Both the position numbers and the translations under genes were made by a program. A stretch of 64,000 nucleotides of DNA from Pediococcus acidilactici DSM 20284. GTDB lineage: Bacteria; Bacillota; Bacilli; Lactobacillales; Lactobacillaceae. Positions 18,924-26,809 of this stretch are shown here, one piece after another. The stretch is from positions 1,820,860 through 1,884,859 of the forward strand of contig NZ_GL397067.1 of NCBI RefSeq assembly GCF_000146325.1, read 5' to 3'. The notes beneath the pieces were generated by a model. That model did not search any database, was not told the DNA's origin, and saw only the letters and a list, made by a program, of their open reading frames with translations. The stretch's first letter is position 1. Every line of letters begins with the position of its first letter.

Positions 18924-19824
18924 ATTTATGAATGTTAATTTTATATTTTCCAACCACTTTACGCAGACTTCCGGCAGTTTCGATGATTTTACCTTCGCGC
19001 AATTCTTGCCAAGTAGCATTTAGCACCCCGCCAAACATGATGATCATTGCCGAGAAATTAAGCCAGAACATGATGGCAATAAAGGTACCCAAAGTCTTGT
19101 AACTTGTAACAGATCGCGCGAAAATCCTTAAATAAAAGGAAAAGACTTGGGACAACACCATCGTGCCAATCGTTGCAAACACCGTCCCAGGGATTACATA
19201 CTTGAACCGGATTTTAGCGTTAGGCACTAGGTAATAAAGCAATGATAGCCCCACGAACAGGCCCACAATGGTAACTGGCCACTTTAATTGACCGACCAAC
19301 GCAAATAAATGGGTTGGTAAATTTAGAATAGGGGTCAAATAACTGACCAACGTTTGCCCAAAACTAAACAAGAAAACCAGCACCGCCATAATCGCAATAA
19401 TCACCACCGTAAGGAAAAAGGAAACTACCCGGTTAATGATTGGATTTTGGTATTTGGCGACTCCATAAGCGCGGTTAACGGTTCGTTGAAACGCTGCGAC
19501 CGCTTGACTAGCTGAAAAGACCGTCATTACCAAACTAAATGAAAACAGTTCGCCATTTCCAGAACCTAAAAAATCCTTGACGATTGGCTCGGTAATGTTA
19601 TAAATGGTCTCAGGCACGGCGGTTTCTATGTACTCTAAAACGGTATTTACCCGGATTTGAAACAGTGGTAATAAAGTTCCTAACAGCATTACTAAAGGGA
19701 AAAATGAAAGCAGTAAATAATACGCTAACACGATCGAATTATTTACCACTTCCGCTTCATTGAATCGCTTCAGTAACGCTTTTAAGAAGGTTTCGCTTTT
19801 TCTTAAAAACACCTTAAAAGTCAT
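18922..19824 (-). CDS. YihY/BrkB-family membrane protein
   Basis: From ATG 19824, which follows GGAGA, the protein has 300 residues and about six hydrophobic segments; a TTG four codons upstream sits on the ribosome site itself and is unlikely. Family blocks are NSIVLAYYLLLSFFPLVMLLG, FSASQAVAAFQRTVNRAYG and the last half GTFIAIMFWLNFSAMIIMFGG. Proteins of this group are multi-pass inner-membrane proteins of unclear function, at times suggested as transporters. The gene follows the MFS gene by only 12 bases, so the two form an operon. Confidence 0.9.
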   Translation of the reverse strand: MTFKVFLRKSETFLKALLKRFNEAEVVNNSIVLAYYLLLSFFPLVMLLGTLLPLFQIRVNTVLEYIETAVPETIYNITEPIVKDFLGSGNGELFSFSLVMTVFSASQAVAAFQRTVNRAYGVAKYQNPIINRVVSFFLTVVIIAIMAVLVFLFSFGQTLVSYLTPILNLPTHLFALVGQLKWPVTIVGLFVGLSLLYYLVPNAKIRFKYVIPGTVFATIGTMVLSQVFSFYLRIFARSVTSYKTLGTFIAIMFWLNFSAMIIMFGGVLNATWQELREGKIIETAGSLRKVVGKYKINIHK

Positions 19825-19836
19825 TATTTTCTCCAA

Positions 19837-21273
19837 CTACTTCACAATATGTTTACTTAAGTTATAATTCCGGCCCGCAATCATCGTGACCAGCCAACTC
19901 AAGATAGTAATGATAAGAAAGACTAAAAATGCTGCCCGGTATCCCGCTAACGAAGATAACTGCCCCGGGAGGCCTGAAAATGACCAACTTTCGGTCACGT
20001 TTTGTAAAACCACGGATAGCACCGTCAAAATCAAACTGGTTGCCATCAGTTTAAACTGTCCGGCAAAAATATCCGCCATGTTAATTAACCTCCGGGACCG
20101 CGGCCGTTGGTTAAGTTGCTTACCAACTTGAATCAATAAACCGTGTCCTGCCTCAATCAACATGGTTAAAATCACAAACAATAGCAGATTGAGGTACGTT
20201 GAAAAAATTGTCAAACATCCCCAGCCTAACATCATGATGCCCGTGGCCATTCGAATCCGTTTTATTGTAGAAACGTTTTTCAACAATGGAATGGTCCCGT
20301 GATGAACTAGCAACCGCACCACGATTCCTGGGATCAACGATACCCCAATGGCCCACGTTGCGTAGTGCAGGCCTTGCCGTAAGTATAGCACTCCAATTAC
20401 CAATAAACTTGCAAAGGAAGCTGCTCCAATCCCCTGTAAGAGAACTGCTCGCAGATAACGCACGTCTAGTAGCCCTCTAAAATCAATTAACGGGTTCTTA
20501 ACTTGCCACTCCCGCCGTACGTAAAGCGCTAAACAAATCAACGCGCTAAGCAAAAAGAACCACCGCCACCAGCTTGCCAAAGCTAAACCAGTTTTCGTAA
20601 GTAAAACCATCCCGCCAATCAGTAATAAAAAGCCCCCGGAAAGGCCGAAATTAACCCACTCTATGCTATACTTTTGCGCTTCTAAATCAATTTCAATTTC
20701 GTTTGCCATGCCATAGACAATTAAGCTGCCTAAGATTACTAACAAATTAGCCCATTGCCAAGCGTGTAAAATTAAAAAGCTCATCCCCGTTAACAGCAAA
20801 GCCGTAATTGTCGCCACCCCGGTAATAATATCTTCGAGTTGATTAAAATCACTAAAACGACTATCCTCAGGGAGGAGGGCGCTAACCAAGGTGGCAAACA
20901 TCGGTAGCATCATTCCGCAACCGACCGCCTGAATAATCCTGCCCACTAACATGAGGGGCAACGTGTAAGCCAGTCCAATGATGACCGTTCCAATAATAAA
21001 AACTTTTAATGAATCCCTAAATAACGTGGTCACCGTTCGCTTCTGCAACCATACCGGCCCTAACGGATACATTAATGCTAAGATTGCTAAAGGCAAGATG
21101 TTCACTAGTTGCACGGTGGTACCGCCGCTATTAAAATTGCGTAAAATTTCCGCAATTGGCAAAGCAGTACTAAACTCCCCCACTAACATGGTTAGCATCC
21201 CTAAAATCAGGACGATAACGTGGTGATAGTCCGCACTGCTCAGCTGACTACGTAAACGCTGCAGTTCTTTCAT
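19837..21273 (-). CDS. MFS transporter, 14-segment DHA2-like
   Basis: The 478-residue protein has about fourteen hydrophobic segments. The usual motif A of MFS is degenerate, but the early block SGGTTVQLVNILPLAILALMYPLGPVW and LVGRIIQAVGCGMMLPMFATL (motif C region) match DHA2 drug-proton antiporters. AGAGGTG lies before the ATG. It is the first gene of a pair with yihY and diverges from perR. The exported compound is unknown. Confidence 0.85.
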   Translation of the reverse strand: MKELQRLRSQLSSADYHHVIVLILGMLTMLVGEFSTALPIAEILRNFNSGGTTVQLVNILPLAILALMYPLGPVWLQKRTVTTLFRDSLKVFIIGTVIIGLAYTLPLMLVGRIIQAVGCGMMLPMFATLVSALLPEDSRFSDFNQLEDIITGVATITALLLTGMSFLILHAWQWANLLVILGSLIVYGMANEIEIDLEAQKYSIEWVNFGLSGGFLLLIGGMVLLTKTGLALASWWRWFFLLSALICLALYVRREWQVKNPLIDFRGLLDVRYLRAVLLQGIGAASFASLLVIGVLYLRQGLHYATWAIGVSLIPGIVVRLLVHHGTIPLLKNVSTIKRIRMATGIMMLGWGCLTIFSTYLNLLLFVILTMLIEAGHGLLIQVGKQLNQRPRSRRLINMADIFAGQFKLMATSLILTVLSVVLQNVTESWSFSGLPGQLSSLAGYRAAFLVFLIITILSWLVTMIAGRNYNLSKHIVK

Positions 21274-21429
21274 AAGTGCACCTCTTTAAGCCAACTTAAC
21301 TTTAATTTTATTAATTTAAAAACCTAAAGTAAAGCTTCCAAGCAAACTTTATTCAATCCTGTTTGAAACTAAGTAAAAAACGTGCTTCAATTAATTTAGT
21401 GACTCGATTATGACATAGGAGAAAATACG

Positions 21430-21888
21430 ATGGCCAAAAATACAATCGATGAAGCAATTGAACATTTGAGAAAAAAGCATATTCGCATCACTCCTCAGCG
21501 TCGACTTGTTTTGGAATACCTAATCCAAAAAAGAAACCATCCGACTGTGGAAACTATTTTTCACGCATTAAATTCAAAAACCCCTAACTTAAGCTTAGCA
21601 ACCATCTACAATACCCTGAAGTTGCTTGTTGACCAGGGATTAGTGATTGAATTGACCAGTGGAGAAGATGGTATTCATTATGATTATTATGGACACCCCC
21701 ATTTCCACGTAATTTGTACCAATTGTGGCAAAATTATTGACGTCGATTATCCCGATTACGCCGCTGATTTGGCTAAGATCGACCGGGTCGCCGCTACTAA
21801 GACCGGTTTTGATATTATCGCTAATCACGTCGAAGTCGAGGGGCTGTGTCCCGATTGTAAAAAGCAAGGGACTATGGGTACCAAATAG
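21430..21888 (+). CDS. perR: PerR peroxide-sensing repressor (Fur family)
   Basis: The 152-residue Fur-family protein has an N-terminal winged helix (RITPQRRLVLEYL, NLSLATIYNTLKLL) and a C-terminal metal-binding dimer domain. The regulatory metal ligands of Bacillus subtilis PerR, H37, D85, H91, H93 and D104, fall on exactly those residue numbers here (H37; HYDYYGHPHFH at 83-93; D104). Aspartate at 85 is the hallmark separating PerR from Fur. The structural zinc site is C96-x2-C99 and C140-x2-C143. It should repress peroxide-defence and metal genes when bound to Mn or Fe. Monocistronic, divergent from the MFS gene. Confidence 0.92.
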   Translation: MAKNTIDEAIEHLRKKHIRITPQRRLVLEYLIQKRNHPTVETIFHALNSKTPNLSLATIYNTLKLLVDQGLVIELTSGEDGIHYDYYGHPHFHVICTNCGKIIDVDYPDYAADLAKIDRVAATKTGFDIIANHVEVEGLCPDCKKQGTMGTK

Positions 21889-21922
21889 CTTAACGCTTTC
21901 CGCAAATTAAGATTGCATAACC

Positions 21923-21975
21923 AAAAAAGTGCTTCTCAAGAATTTTTAAACTCATTCTTGAAAAGCACTTTTAAT
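21923..21975. terminator. Bidirectional terminator between perR and pta
   Basis: A 19-base stem with one mismatch (21925-21943 with 21954-21972; arms begin AAAAGTGCTT and end AAGCACTTTT) has T or A runs on both flanks and closes two convergent units. Confidence 0.88.
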
Positions 21976-22040
21976 TTATTTTAAGAAAACCAAGCTGTAG
22001 GAAAGATTCAATTAGCCTACTCTGGTTTTACATATTTACT

Positions 22041-23012
22041 TTATGCTTGGGCCAAAGTTACGATAGAGACTTTATAAACGTCTTCTTCACTAGCACCCCG
22101 GGAAAGGTCCGAAATTGGTGCGTTCAAGCCTTGGAGTACTGGCCCTAATGCTTCAAAGCCACCTAATCGTTGGGCAATTTTGTATCCAATGTTTCCTGAT
22201 TGAAGTTCAGGGAAGATAAAGACATTGGCGTGGCCCGCCACATCGGATTCCGGTGCCTTCGTGGCTCCTACTTCCGGAACGAAAGCTGCGTCAAATTGAA
22301 GTTCCCCGTCAATTGGGGTTTTCGGATCGCGTTCCTTAGCCAACTTGGTTGCTTCCACAACCTTATCAACCATTTCACCAGCGGCCGAGCCCTTTGTGGA
22401 AAAGCTTAGTAAAGCAACCTTAGGGTCAATTCCAATTGAACGTGCGGTTTCCGCACTTTGAATGGCAATTTCTGCCAACGTGTCCGCATCTGGATCGATG
22501 TTAATCGCGGAATCCCCAAAGACGTAGCGCTCATCACCACGTTGCATGAGGAAGGCTCCACTGATCCGCCGCATGCCTGGCTTAGTTTTGATAATTTGTA
22601 ATGCTGGTCGTACCGTATCACTAGTTGCGTGAGCTGCTCCAGAAACCATTGCGTCTGCCTTACCAAGGTAAACCAACATGGTACCAAAGTAATTAACGTC
22701 TTCTAACATTTTAATCGCTTGTTCCGGCGTATTTTTACCCTTCCGACGTTCAACTAGTTTATCGACCATTACCTGCTTTTCATCAGCAGGATATTCAGCA
22801 GGATCAATAATTTGCAAGTTAGCTAAGTCAAGGTGATCTTTTTGGGCTAGAGCTTGGATGTTTTCCTTTGAGCCTAATACAATTACCTTAGCCAATTCTT
22901 CGTTAGCTAAACGAACTGCCGCACCAAGCACCCGTTGGTCTTCACCTTCGGGCAAAACTAGCGTCCGCTTTTGTTCTTTAACTTTATTTTTAAATGTTTC
23001 AAATAAATTCAC
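22041..23012 (-). CDS. pta: Phosphate acetyltransferase
   Basis: The 323-residue enzyme interconverts acetyl-CoA and acetyl phosphate. Family signs are LPEGEDQRVLGAA near the start, GAAHATSDTVRPALQII, RISGAFLMQRG, FGDSAINIDPDADTLAEIAIQSA and QSGNIGYKIAQRL. Its ribosome site GGAGG lies inside the end of ackA and the genes are three bases apart, so expression is coupled to ackA. With phosphoketolase it links acetyl phosphate to acetyl-CoA. Confidence 0.97.
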   Translation of the reverse strand: MNLFETFKNKVKEQKRTLVLPEGEDQRVLGAAVRLANEELAKVIVLGSKENIQALAQKDHLDLANLQIIDPAEYPADEKQVMVDKLVERRKGKNTPEQAIKMLEDVNYFGTMLVYLGKADAMVSGAAHATSDTVRPALQIIKTKPGMRRISGAFLMQRGDERYVFGDSAINIDPDADTLAEIAIQSAETARSIGIDPKVALLSFSTKGSAAGEMVDKVVEATKLAKERDPKTPIDGELQFDAAFVPEVGATKAPESDVAGHANVFIFPELQSGNIGYKIAQRLGGFEALGPVLQGLNAPISDLSRGASEEDVYKVSIVTLAQA

Positions 23013-23015
23013 AAC

Positions 23016-24215
23016 TCAATCCTCCATCTTCTTAAAGCGTTCCACTTCACGTGCAATCGCTAATTCTTCATTGGTCGGGATTACCATAATTTTAATTGCT
23101 GAATCTGCTTGGTTGATAAACCGTTCACCGCGTTGTTGATTAAGCTCATCATCTAGTTTGGCGTTAAAAATCCCTAACCGGTTCACGACTTTTTGCCGAA
23201 TTGGCACACTATTTTCACCAATTCCGGCAGTAAAGACGATCCCATCCAGGCCGCCCATTTCCGTTGCGTATGACCCAATGTACTTAACAATGTCGTTAAC
23301 CAAAATGTCAACCGCCACTTCAGCACGGTGATTACCATCATCCGCAGCATCTAAAATATCGCGTAAATCAGGCGATAATTGTGACAAACCTAATAATCCT
23401 GACTTCTCATTGAGGATTTCTAGCATCTTTCGTGGATCTTTAATGTTAAGTTTTTCCATTAAATAAACTACCAAAGAAACGTCGATGTCTCCTGAACGGG
23501 TGGCCATCGTAATCCCAGCTAACGGAGTGAAGCCCATCGATGTATCAAAAGACTTTCCATCCTTAATCGCCGTAATTGAGCTTCCCGCACCTAAGTGCAA
23601 CGTGATTAATTTCAAGTCTTCCAATGGCTTTTGCATTAATTTGGCCGCTTGTCCCGCAACGTACCGGTGGCTCGTTCCATGTGCGCCATATTTACGAGCA
23701 CCGTATTTTTCATAGTATTCGTAAGGAATACTGTATAGATAATTTTTCTCGGGTAACGTACCGTGGAAAGACGTGTCAAAAACTGCCACACTGGTAATGT
23801 CTGGCAAAATTTTCTTGAATGCGCGAATTCCCGTAGCATTAGCTGGATTATGCAATGGCGCATATTCCTTTAGGTCCTCGATATCTTTTAAAACTTGATC
23901 ATTAATTAACGCGGAATCTTGGAAAATTTCTCCTCCCGCAACCACTCGATGACCCACTCCGGTAATTTCGTGGTAATCCTTAATGATGTCTAGTTTTAGA
24001 AGTTGTTGTAACAATAAGTCAACGGCTTCTTCATGATTCTTAATTGGTTGTTCAATTTTAGTTTTATGTCCATCGGCCGTCTTGATTGTAAAATTAGAAC
24101 CCGGAATCCCGATTCGATCTACCGCTCCAGATGAAATCACCTTTTCTTCAGGCATTTCGAAAAGCTTAAACTTCAATGTTGAACTACCAGCATTGATTGC
24201 AATTATTTTTTCCAC
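23016..24215 (-). CDS. ackA: Acetate kinase
   Basis: The 399-residue enzyme makes ATP and acetate from acetyl phosphate. The N-terminal signature AINAGSSTLKFKLF, the central HLGAGSSITAIKDG and GGLDGIVFTAGIGENS mark the ASKHA fold and active site. The start codon is GTG at 24215, 10 bases behind GGGAG. It is first in the ackA-pta unit. A cre-like site lies at 24420-24433, about 205 bases upstream, which suggests CcpA control. Confidence 0.97.
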   Translation of the reverse strand: MEKIIAINAGSSTLKFKLFEMPEEKVISSGAVDRIGIPGSNFTIKTADGHKTKIEQPIKNHEEAVDLLLQQLLKLDIIKDYHEITGVGHRVVAGGEIFQDSALINDQVLKDIEDLKEYAPLHNPANATGIRAFKKILPDITSVAVFDTSFHGTLPEKNYLYSIPYEYYEKYGARKYGAHGTSHRYVAGQAAKLMQKPLEDLKLITLHLGAGSSITAIKDGKSFDTSMGFTPLAGITMATRSGDIDVSLVVYLMEKLNIKDPRKMLEILNEKSGLLGLSQLSPDLRDILDAADDGNHRAEVAVDILVNDIVKYIGSYATEMGGLDGIVFTAGIGENSVPIRQKVVNRLGIFNAKLDDELNQQRGERFINQADSAIKIMVIPTNEELAIAREVERFKKMED

Positions 24216-24419
24216 TTTGTGATTGCTCCCTTACAATAAGACTTATTTTATCAGAATTAATCCGTATTTTCCCATTAAAGTTATTGTTTAGATAACTAAT
24301 AACTATTAAATAGGTGTGCTACCCCACTTTACGGTAAATTCTTTATATTAAAAATAACAAAATTAGTGACGTTTGGGGACTATTTATCCCAATACCTATA
24401 AAAACATCTTATTCCAAAC

Positions 24420-24434
24420 GGGAAACGTTTTCAA
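24420..24434 (-). promoter_or_regulatory. Candidate cre site upstream of ackA
   Basis: The minus strand reads TTGAAAACGTTTCCC, one mismatch from the CcpA consensus WTGNAANCGNWNNCAW. It lies about 205 bases before the ackA start, in a 300-base region without a gene. CcpA commonly controls ackA in Firmicutes. The exact promoter position was not resolved. Confidence 0.55.
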
Positions 24435-24470
24435 TCCTTTGAGGATTTTTTGTTCGAAAACTGCGGGAAA

Positions 24471-24507
24471 TAAAAAGGAGATTAAGAAAAAAACTTCTTA
24501 ATCTCCT
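24471..24507 (-). terminator. Terminator of the nagB transcript
   Basis: A perfect 13-bp stem AGGAGATTAAGAA/TTCTTAATCTCCT (24476-24488 with 24495-24507) is followed by TTTTTA on the minus strand. It lies 100 bases after nagB, leaving room for the small frame at 24524-24622. Confidence 0.88.
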
Positions 24508-24523
24508 GATTAGAATTAACATT

Positions 24524-24622
24524 TTACATTTCTTCGGCTAACTTGTCTAAAAAAATACCCTTTTTAGTTTTTGACTTCACAAAGTTTTCTACAGCTTCTG
24601 TTCGTTTTTTAGTACTTACCAC
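24524..24622 (-). CDS. Possible 32-aa protein overlapping the nagB 3' end
   Basis: A frame shifted against nagB opens at GTG 24622, overlaps the last 14 bases of nagB and runs 32 codons to TAA at 24524, just before the terminator. The product is highly charged and helix-like ([20 protein letters not shown]...LDKLAEEM). No clear ribosome site precedes the GTG, but translation could be coupled to nagB. I do not recognise it; it could be chance. Confidence 0.3.
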   Translation of the reverse strand: MVSTKKRTEAVENFVKSKTKKGIFLDKLAEEM

Positions 24623-25322
24623 TCAATTTGCTTGCAGCTGCTTCATCAACGATTACGGTAACATTATCATGGTTTTGCAATAAGCTTGCTGGTAAATCAG
24701 TGGTTACTGGTCCTTCAATCATTCCCTTAATTGCATCAGCCTTGTCTTCACCGTATGCTTCCATCAAAATGTGCTTGCTTTGCATAATTGAAGCCAATCC
24801 CATTGAAATCGCAAAACGCGGAACGTCTTCTTCATGTTCAAAGAAACGAGCGTTAGCATCGATAGTCGATTGAGTTAATGCTACCTTATGAGTAGTACTA
24901 TCTGCAGGAGTTCCTGGTTCGTTAAAACCAATGTGTCCGTTGCGCCCAATTCCTAAGATTTGTAAATCAATTGGGTTTTCCGCAATAATCTCATCATAAT
25001 GTTTTGCTTCTGCTTCAATATCTTTTGCGCGACCATTTGGTAAATATGAGTGCTTGAATGGCTTTGCATCAAATAAGTTCTTGTGCATGAAGTAGTTGTA
25101 GCTTTGGTCGCTATCGGCAGGAAGTCCCACGTATTCGTCCAAGTTAATTGAAATTGAGTCTGAAAAATCTAAATCACTTTTAATAATTTCTTGATAAGTG
25201 GTAATTGGAGTACTTCCGGTAGCTAAACCGAACGTTTTTGCCCCGTTCTTCTTTGCGTCAGCAAAAACTTTGTAACCTTCTTTTCCGCCTTCAACATCAT
25301 TTTTTACGATAATTACCTTCAT
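24609..25322 (-). CDS. nagB: Glucosamine-6-phosphate deaminase
   Basis: From ATG 25322, which lies 8 bases behind GGAG, the protein is 237 residues. It converts glucosamine-6-phosphate to fructose-6-phosphate and ammonia. Family motifs are [41 protein letters not shown] (with the catalytic His region) and a C-terminal hydrophobic lid. A longer frame upstream (to 25358) would start inside the operator. It is preceded by a clear promoter with two GntR-type operators (25345-25386). Confidence 0.96.
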   Translation of the reverse strand: MKVIIVKNDVEGGKEGYKVFADAKKNGAKTFGLATGSTPITTYQEIIKSDLDFSDSISINLDEYVGLPADSDQSYNYFMHKNLFDAKPFKHSYLPNGRAKDIEAEAKHYDEIIAENPIDLQILGIGRNGHIGFNEPGTPADSTTHKVALTQSTIDANARFFEHEEDVPRFAISMGLASIMQSKHILMEAYGEDKADAIKGMIEGPVTTDLPASLLQNHDNVTVIVDEAAASKLSGKY

Positions 25323-25344
25323 AGTCAGCGCTCCTTTTTTGTTT

Positions 25345-25386
25345 TTGGTATAGTCCAATTATAAAATGGTCTAAACCAAAATGCAA
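25345..25386 (-). promoter_or_regulatory. nagB promoter with two GntR-type operators
   Basis: On the minus strand a -35 TTGCAT (25386-25381) and a -10 TATAAT (25363-25358) are 17 bases apart. Two dyads resembling the NagR/DasR consensus TGGTCTAGACCA, namely TTGGTATAGTCCAA (25345-25358) and TGGTCTAAACCA (25367-25378), lie 21 bp centre to centre: one over the start site, one in the spacer. This suggests repression by a HutC/NagR-type protein released by glucosamine-6-phosphate. Confidence 0.75.
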
Positions 25387-25485
25387 TAGATAAGCCAATA
25401 AAACACAAAAAAATACCAAATTTAGTTTTAATTGTCCAACTTTAAGCTACGCAACCCCGTCCAATTTGGGATCATGGCGTAATTG

Positions 25486-25501
25486 TTGAAAACGCGTACA
25501 T
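25486..25501. promoter_or_regulatory. Candidate cre site
   Basis: TTGAAAACGCGTACAT differs from the CcpA consensus WTGNAANCGNWNNCAW at one position. It lies between divergent nagB and the small gene at 25541, 40 bases before the latter. Confidence 0.4.
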
Positions 25502-25540
25502 TTTCAATTATAGTTAAGGTAATCGTAGGAGGTGGATACC

Positions 25541-25771
25541 ATGAGTGAAACAATTTTCTTTAACCCCGGTGATTCAATCGGTAATTTTCACGACTATAAC
25601 GAAGCGGTGCGTAAGGGACACCTCTATAAGCAAAAACAGCGGCTAGATGATGAACTAGTAGTCGTTAATAATAAGGATAAAAATGAGGAATACGCCATTT
25701 TTTACGTAAGGGATCGCCAACCTAATCAAGATAAAAATAATGCGTCGTATGATGTGCGGAAAAAAATTTAG
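25541..25771 (+). CDS. Small hypothetical protein (76 aa)
   Basis: The start ATG 25541 is 8 bases behind AGGAGG, so the frame is well supported. The product MSETIFFNPGDSIGNFHD... is charged and hydrophilic, with a central strand DELVVVNNKD and EEYAIFYVRDRQ and a basic tail DVRKKI. I do not recognise a family. Its stop codon TAG is the first triplet of a family A element. Confidence 0.78.
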   Translation: MSETIFFNPGDSIGNFHDYNEAVRKGHLYKQKQRLDDELVVVNNKDKNEEYAIFYVRDRQPNQDKNNASYDVRKKI

Positions 25772-26012
25772 AGTGTGGAAGTCCTCGGGCAGAGTTTGAG
25801 GATTAATTAGATTTTAGCCTTAATTGCGGGGTTAGCGATTAAGGCTAAAATTTTATTAACCGCAGAACTTTGAGAGCTGGAACACGTTTTGACTTTATCG
25901 CAGTAAAACTCTAGAACGGCAGAATATCGGTCTTAATTGCTTTAGCGATTAAGGCCGATATTTGGTTAGCCGGAAGAAACTAGGGCTGGGTGCACGTTTT
26001 GACTTTATTGCG
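25769..26012 (+). repeat. Family A 3'-element, two hairpin units
   Basis: It begins with TAGAGTGTGGAAG at the stop codon of the 25541 gene. Two hairpins have outer stems TTTTAGCCTTAATTGC/GCGATTAAGGCTAAAA and ATATCGGTCTTAATTGC/GCGATTAAGGCCGATAT: different sequence, still fully paired. Each is followed by TTAACCGCAG or TTAGCCGGAAG and CACGTTTTGACTTTAT. Confidence 0.85.
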
Positions 26013-26040
26013 TAATTCTCCACATCCTTAATCACCAAGC

Positions 26041-26247
26041 AAAAAAACGAGGCTGGGAAAAAATACTTTTCAAGGATGAAAAGGTCCTAAAAAGTTATTT
26101 TGGGGTTTTGACTTCAATAAAGCCAAAACGTGTGCCAAAAGTCAGTTGGTTCCGCTTAACCCAAAATTGACCATCATGCCCAATTCAAGCATCATGGTCA
26201 ATTTTCAGTTAATGCTCGCAAACTACCCGACTTTTGTCCCACGCTCA
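26041..26247 (-). repeat. Family B hairpin repeat (copy B2)
   Basis: On the minus strand it begins GAGCGTGGGACAAAAGTC, 3' of the VOC gene, and holds the stem AAAATTGACCATGATGC/GCATGATGGTCAATTTT (26163-26179 with 26189-26205), then GGTTAAGC and a tail with GACTTTTGGCACACGTTTTG. It abuts a family A element on the other strand, so the whole 505-base gap 25772-26276 is repeat. Confidence 0.8.
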
Positions 26248-26276
26248 TTTTTATTCCACCAACACTGTGGAAAAGT

Positions 26277-26657
26277 TTATTCGTGTAACTCAATTGGCAA
26301 ATCGTCCGGATCAAAGAAAAAGGTCATTTTACGCTGATTGAGCTCATCTTCTCGGATAGGTTCCACTCGAATCCCCTTTGCCTTTAACTCGGCAACGTCG
26401 GCAGCAATATCCTCCGTTTTAAAGCATAGGTGGCGTAATCCTGCTGCTTCAGGATACGTCAGGCGTTTAGGCGCCGTTGGTTTAATGAATAACTCTACCA
26501 TTAAATCCCCAAAACGCAGATCTAACTTAACGTCTTGCTTATCGCTTCGTTTGGTTTCTTGCACTACTTGCATTCCCAACTGCTCCACGTAAAAATTCCG
26601 CGCAGCTTCGTAATCAGTACAAATAATCGCAATATGGTCAATTTTTTTTGGTGACAT
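26277..26657 (-). CDS. VOC/glyoxalase-family protein (YwbC-like)
   Basis: The 126-residue protein has two beta-alpha-beta-beta-beta modules typical of the vicinal-oxygen-chelate fold. Metal ligands are likely His in KIDHIAII, Glu in DLMVELFI, His in AGLRHLCF and Glu in LPIELHE, the full set seen in glyoxalase I. So lactoylglutathione lyase-like activity is possible, though lactobacilli often use other thiols. Substrate unknown. Single gene. Confidence 0.88.
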   Translation of the reverse strand: MSPKKIDHIAIICTDYEAARNFYVEQLGMQVVQETKRSDKQDVKLDLRFGDLMVELFIKPTAPKRLTYPEAAGLRHLCFKTEDIAADVAELKAKGIRVEPIREDELNQRKMTFFFDPDDLPIELHE

Positions 26658-26743
26658 TAATTTACCTGCTTTCCATGTTTTTCCTATATTTTATCGGGAA
26701 AATCGTTTTTTTAACAGCCTAGATAGTTTATAGCTCGAAAAGA

Positions 26744-26772
26744 TTGACATTTCCCATGATAACGGGAAAATA
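26744..26772 (+). promoter_or_regulatory. Promoter with palindromic operator before the MFS gene
   Basis: A perfect -35 TTGACA (26744-26749) is followed after 17 bases by AAAATA/AAATAT. The spacer is a dyad TTTCCC-N8-GGGAAA (26750-26755 with 26764-26769). A repressor bound there would block the promoter. No regulator gene adjoins. Confidence 0.6.
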
Positions 26773-26809
26773 TGTAGTTGTACAAATTATTTACAGGAGG
26801 AAGAATTGA

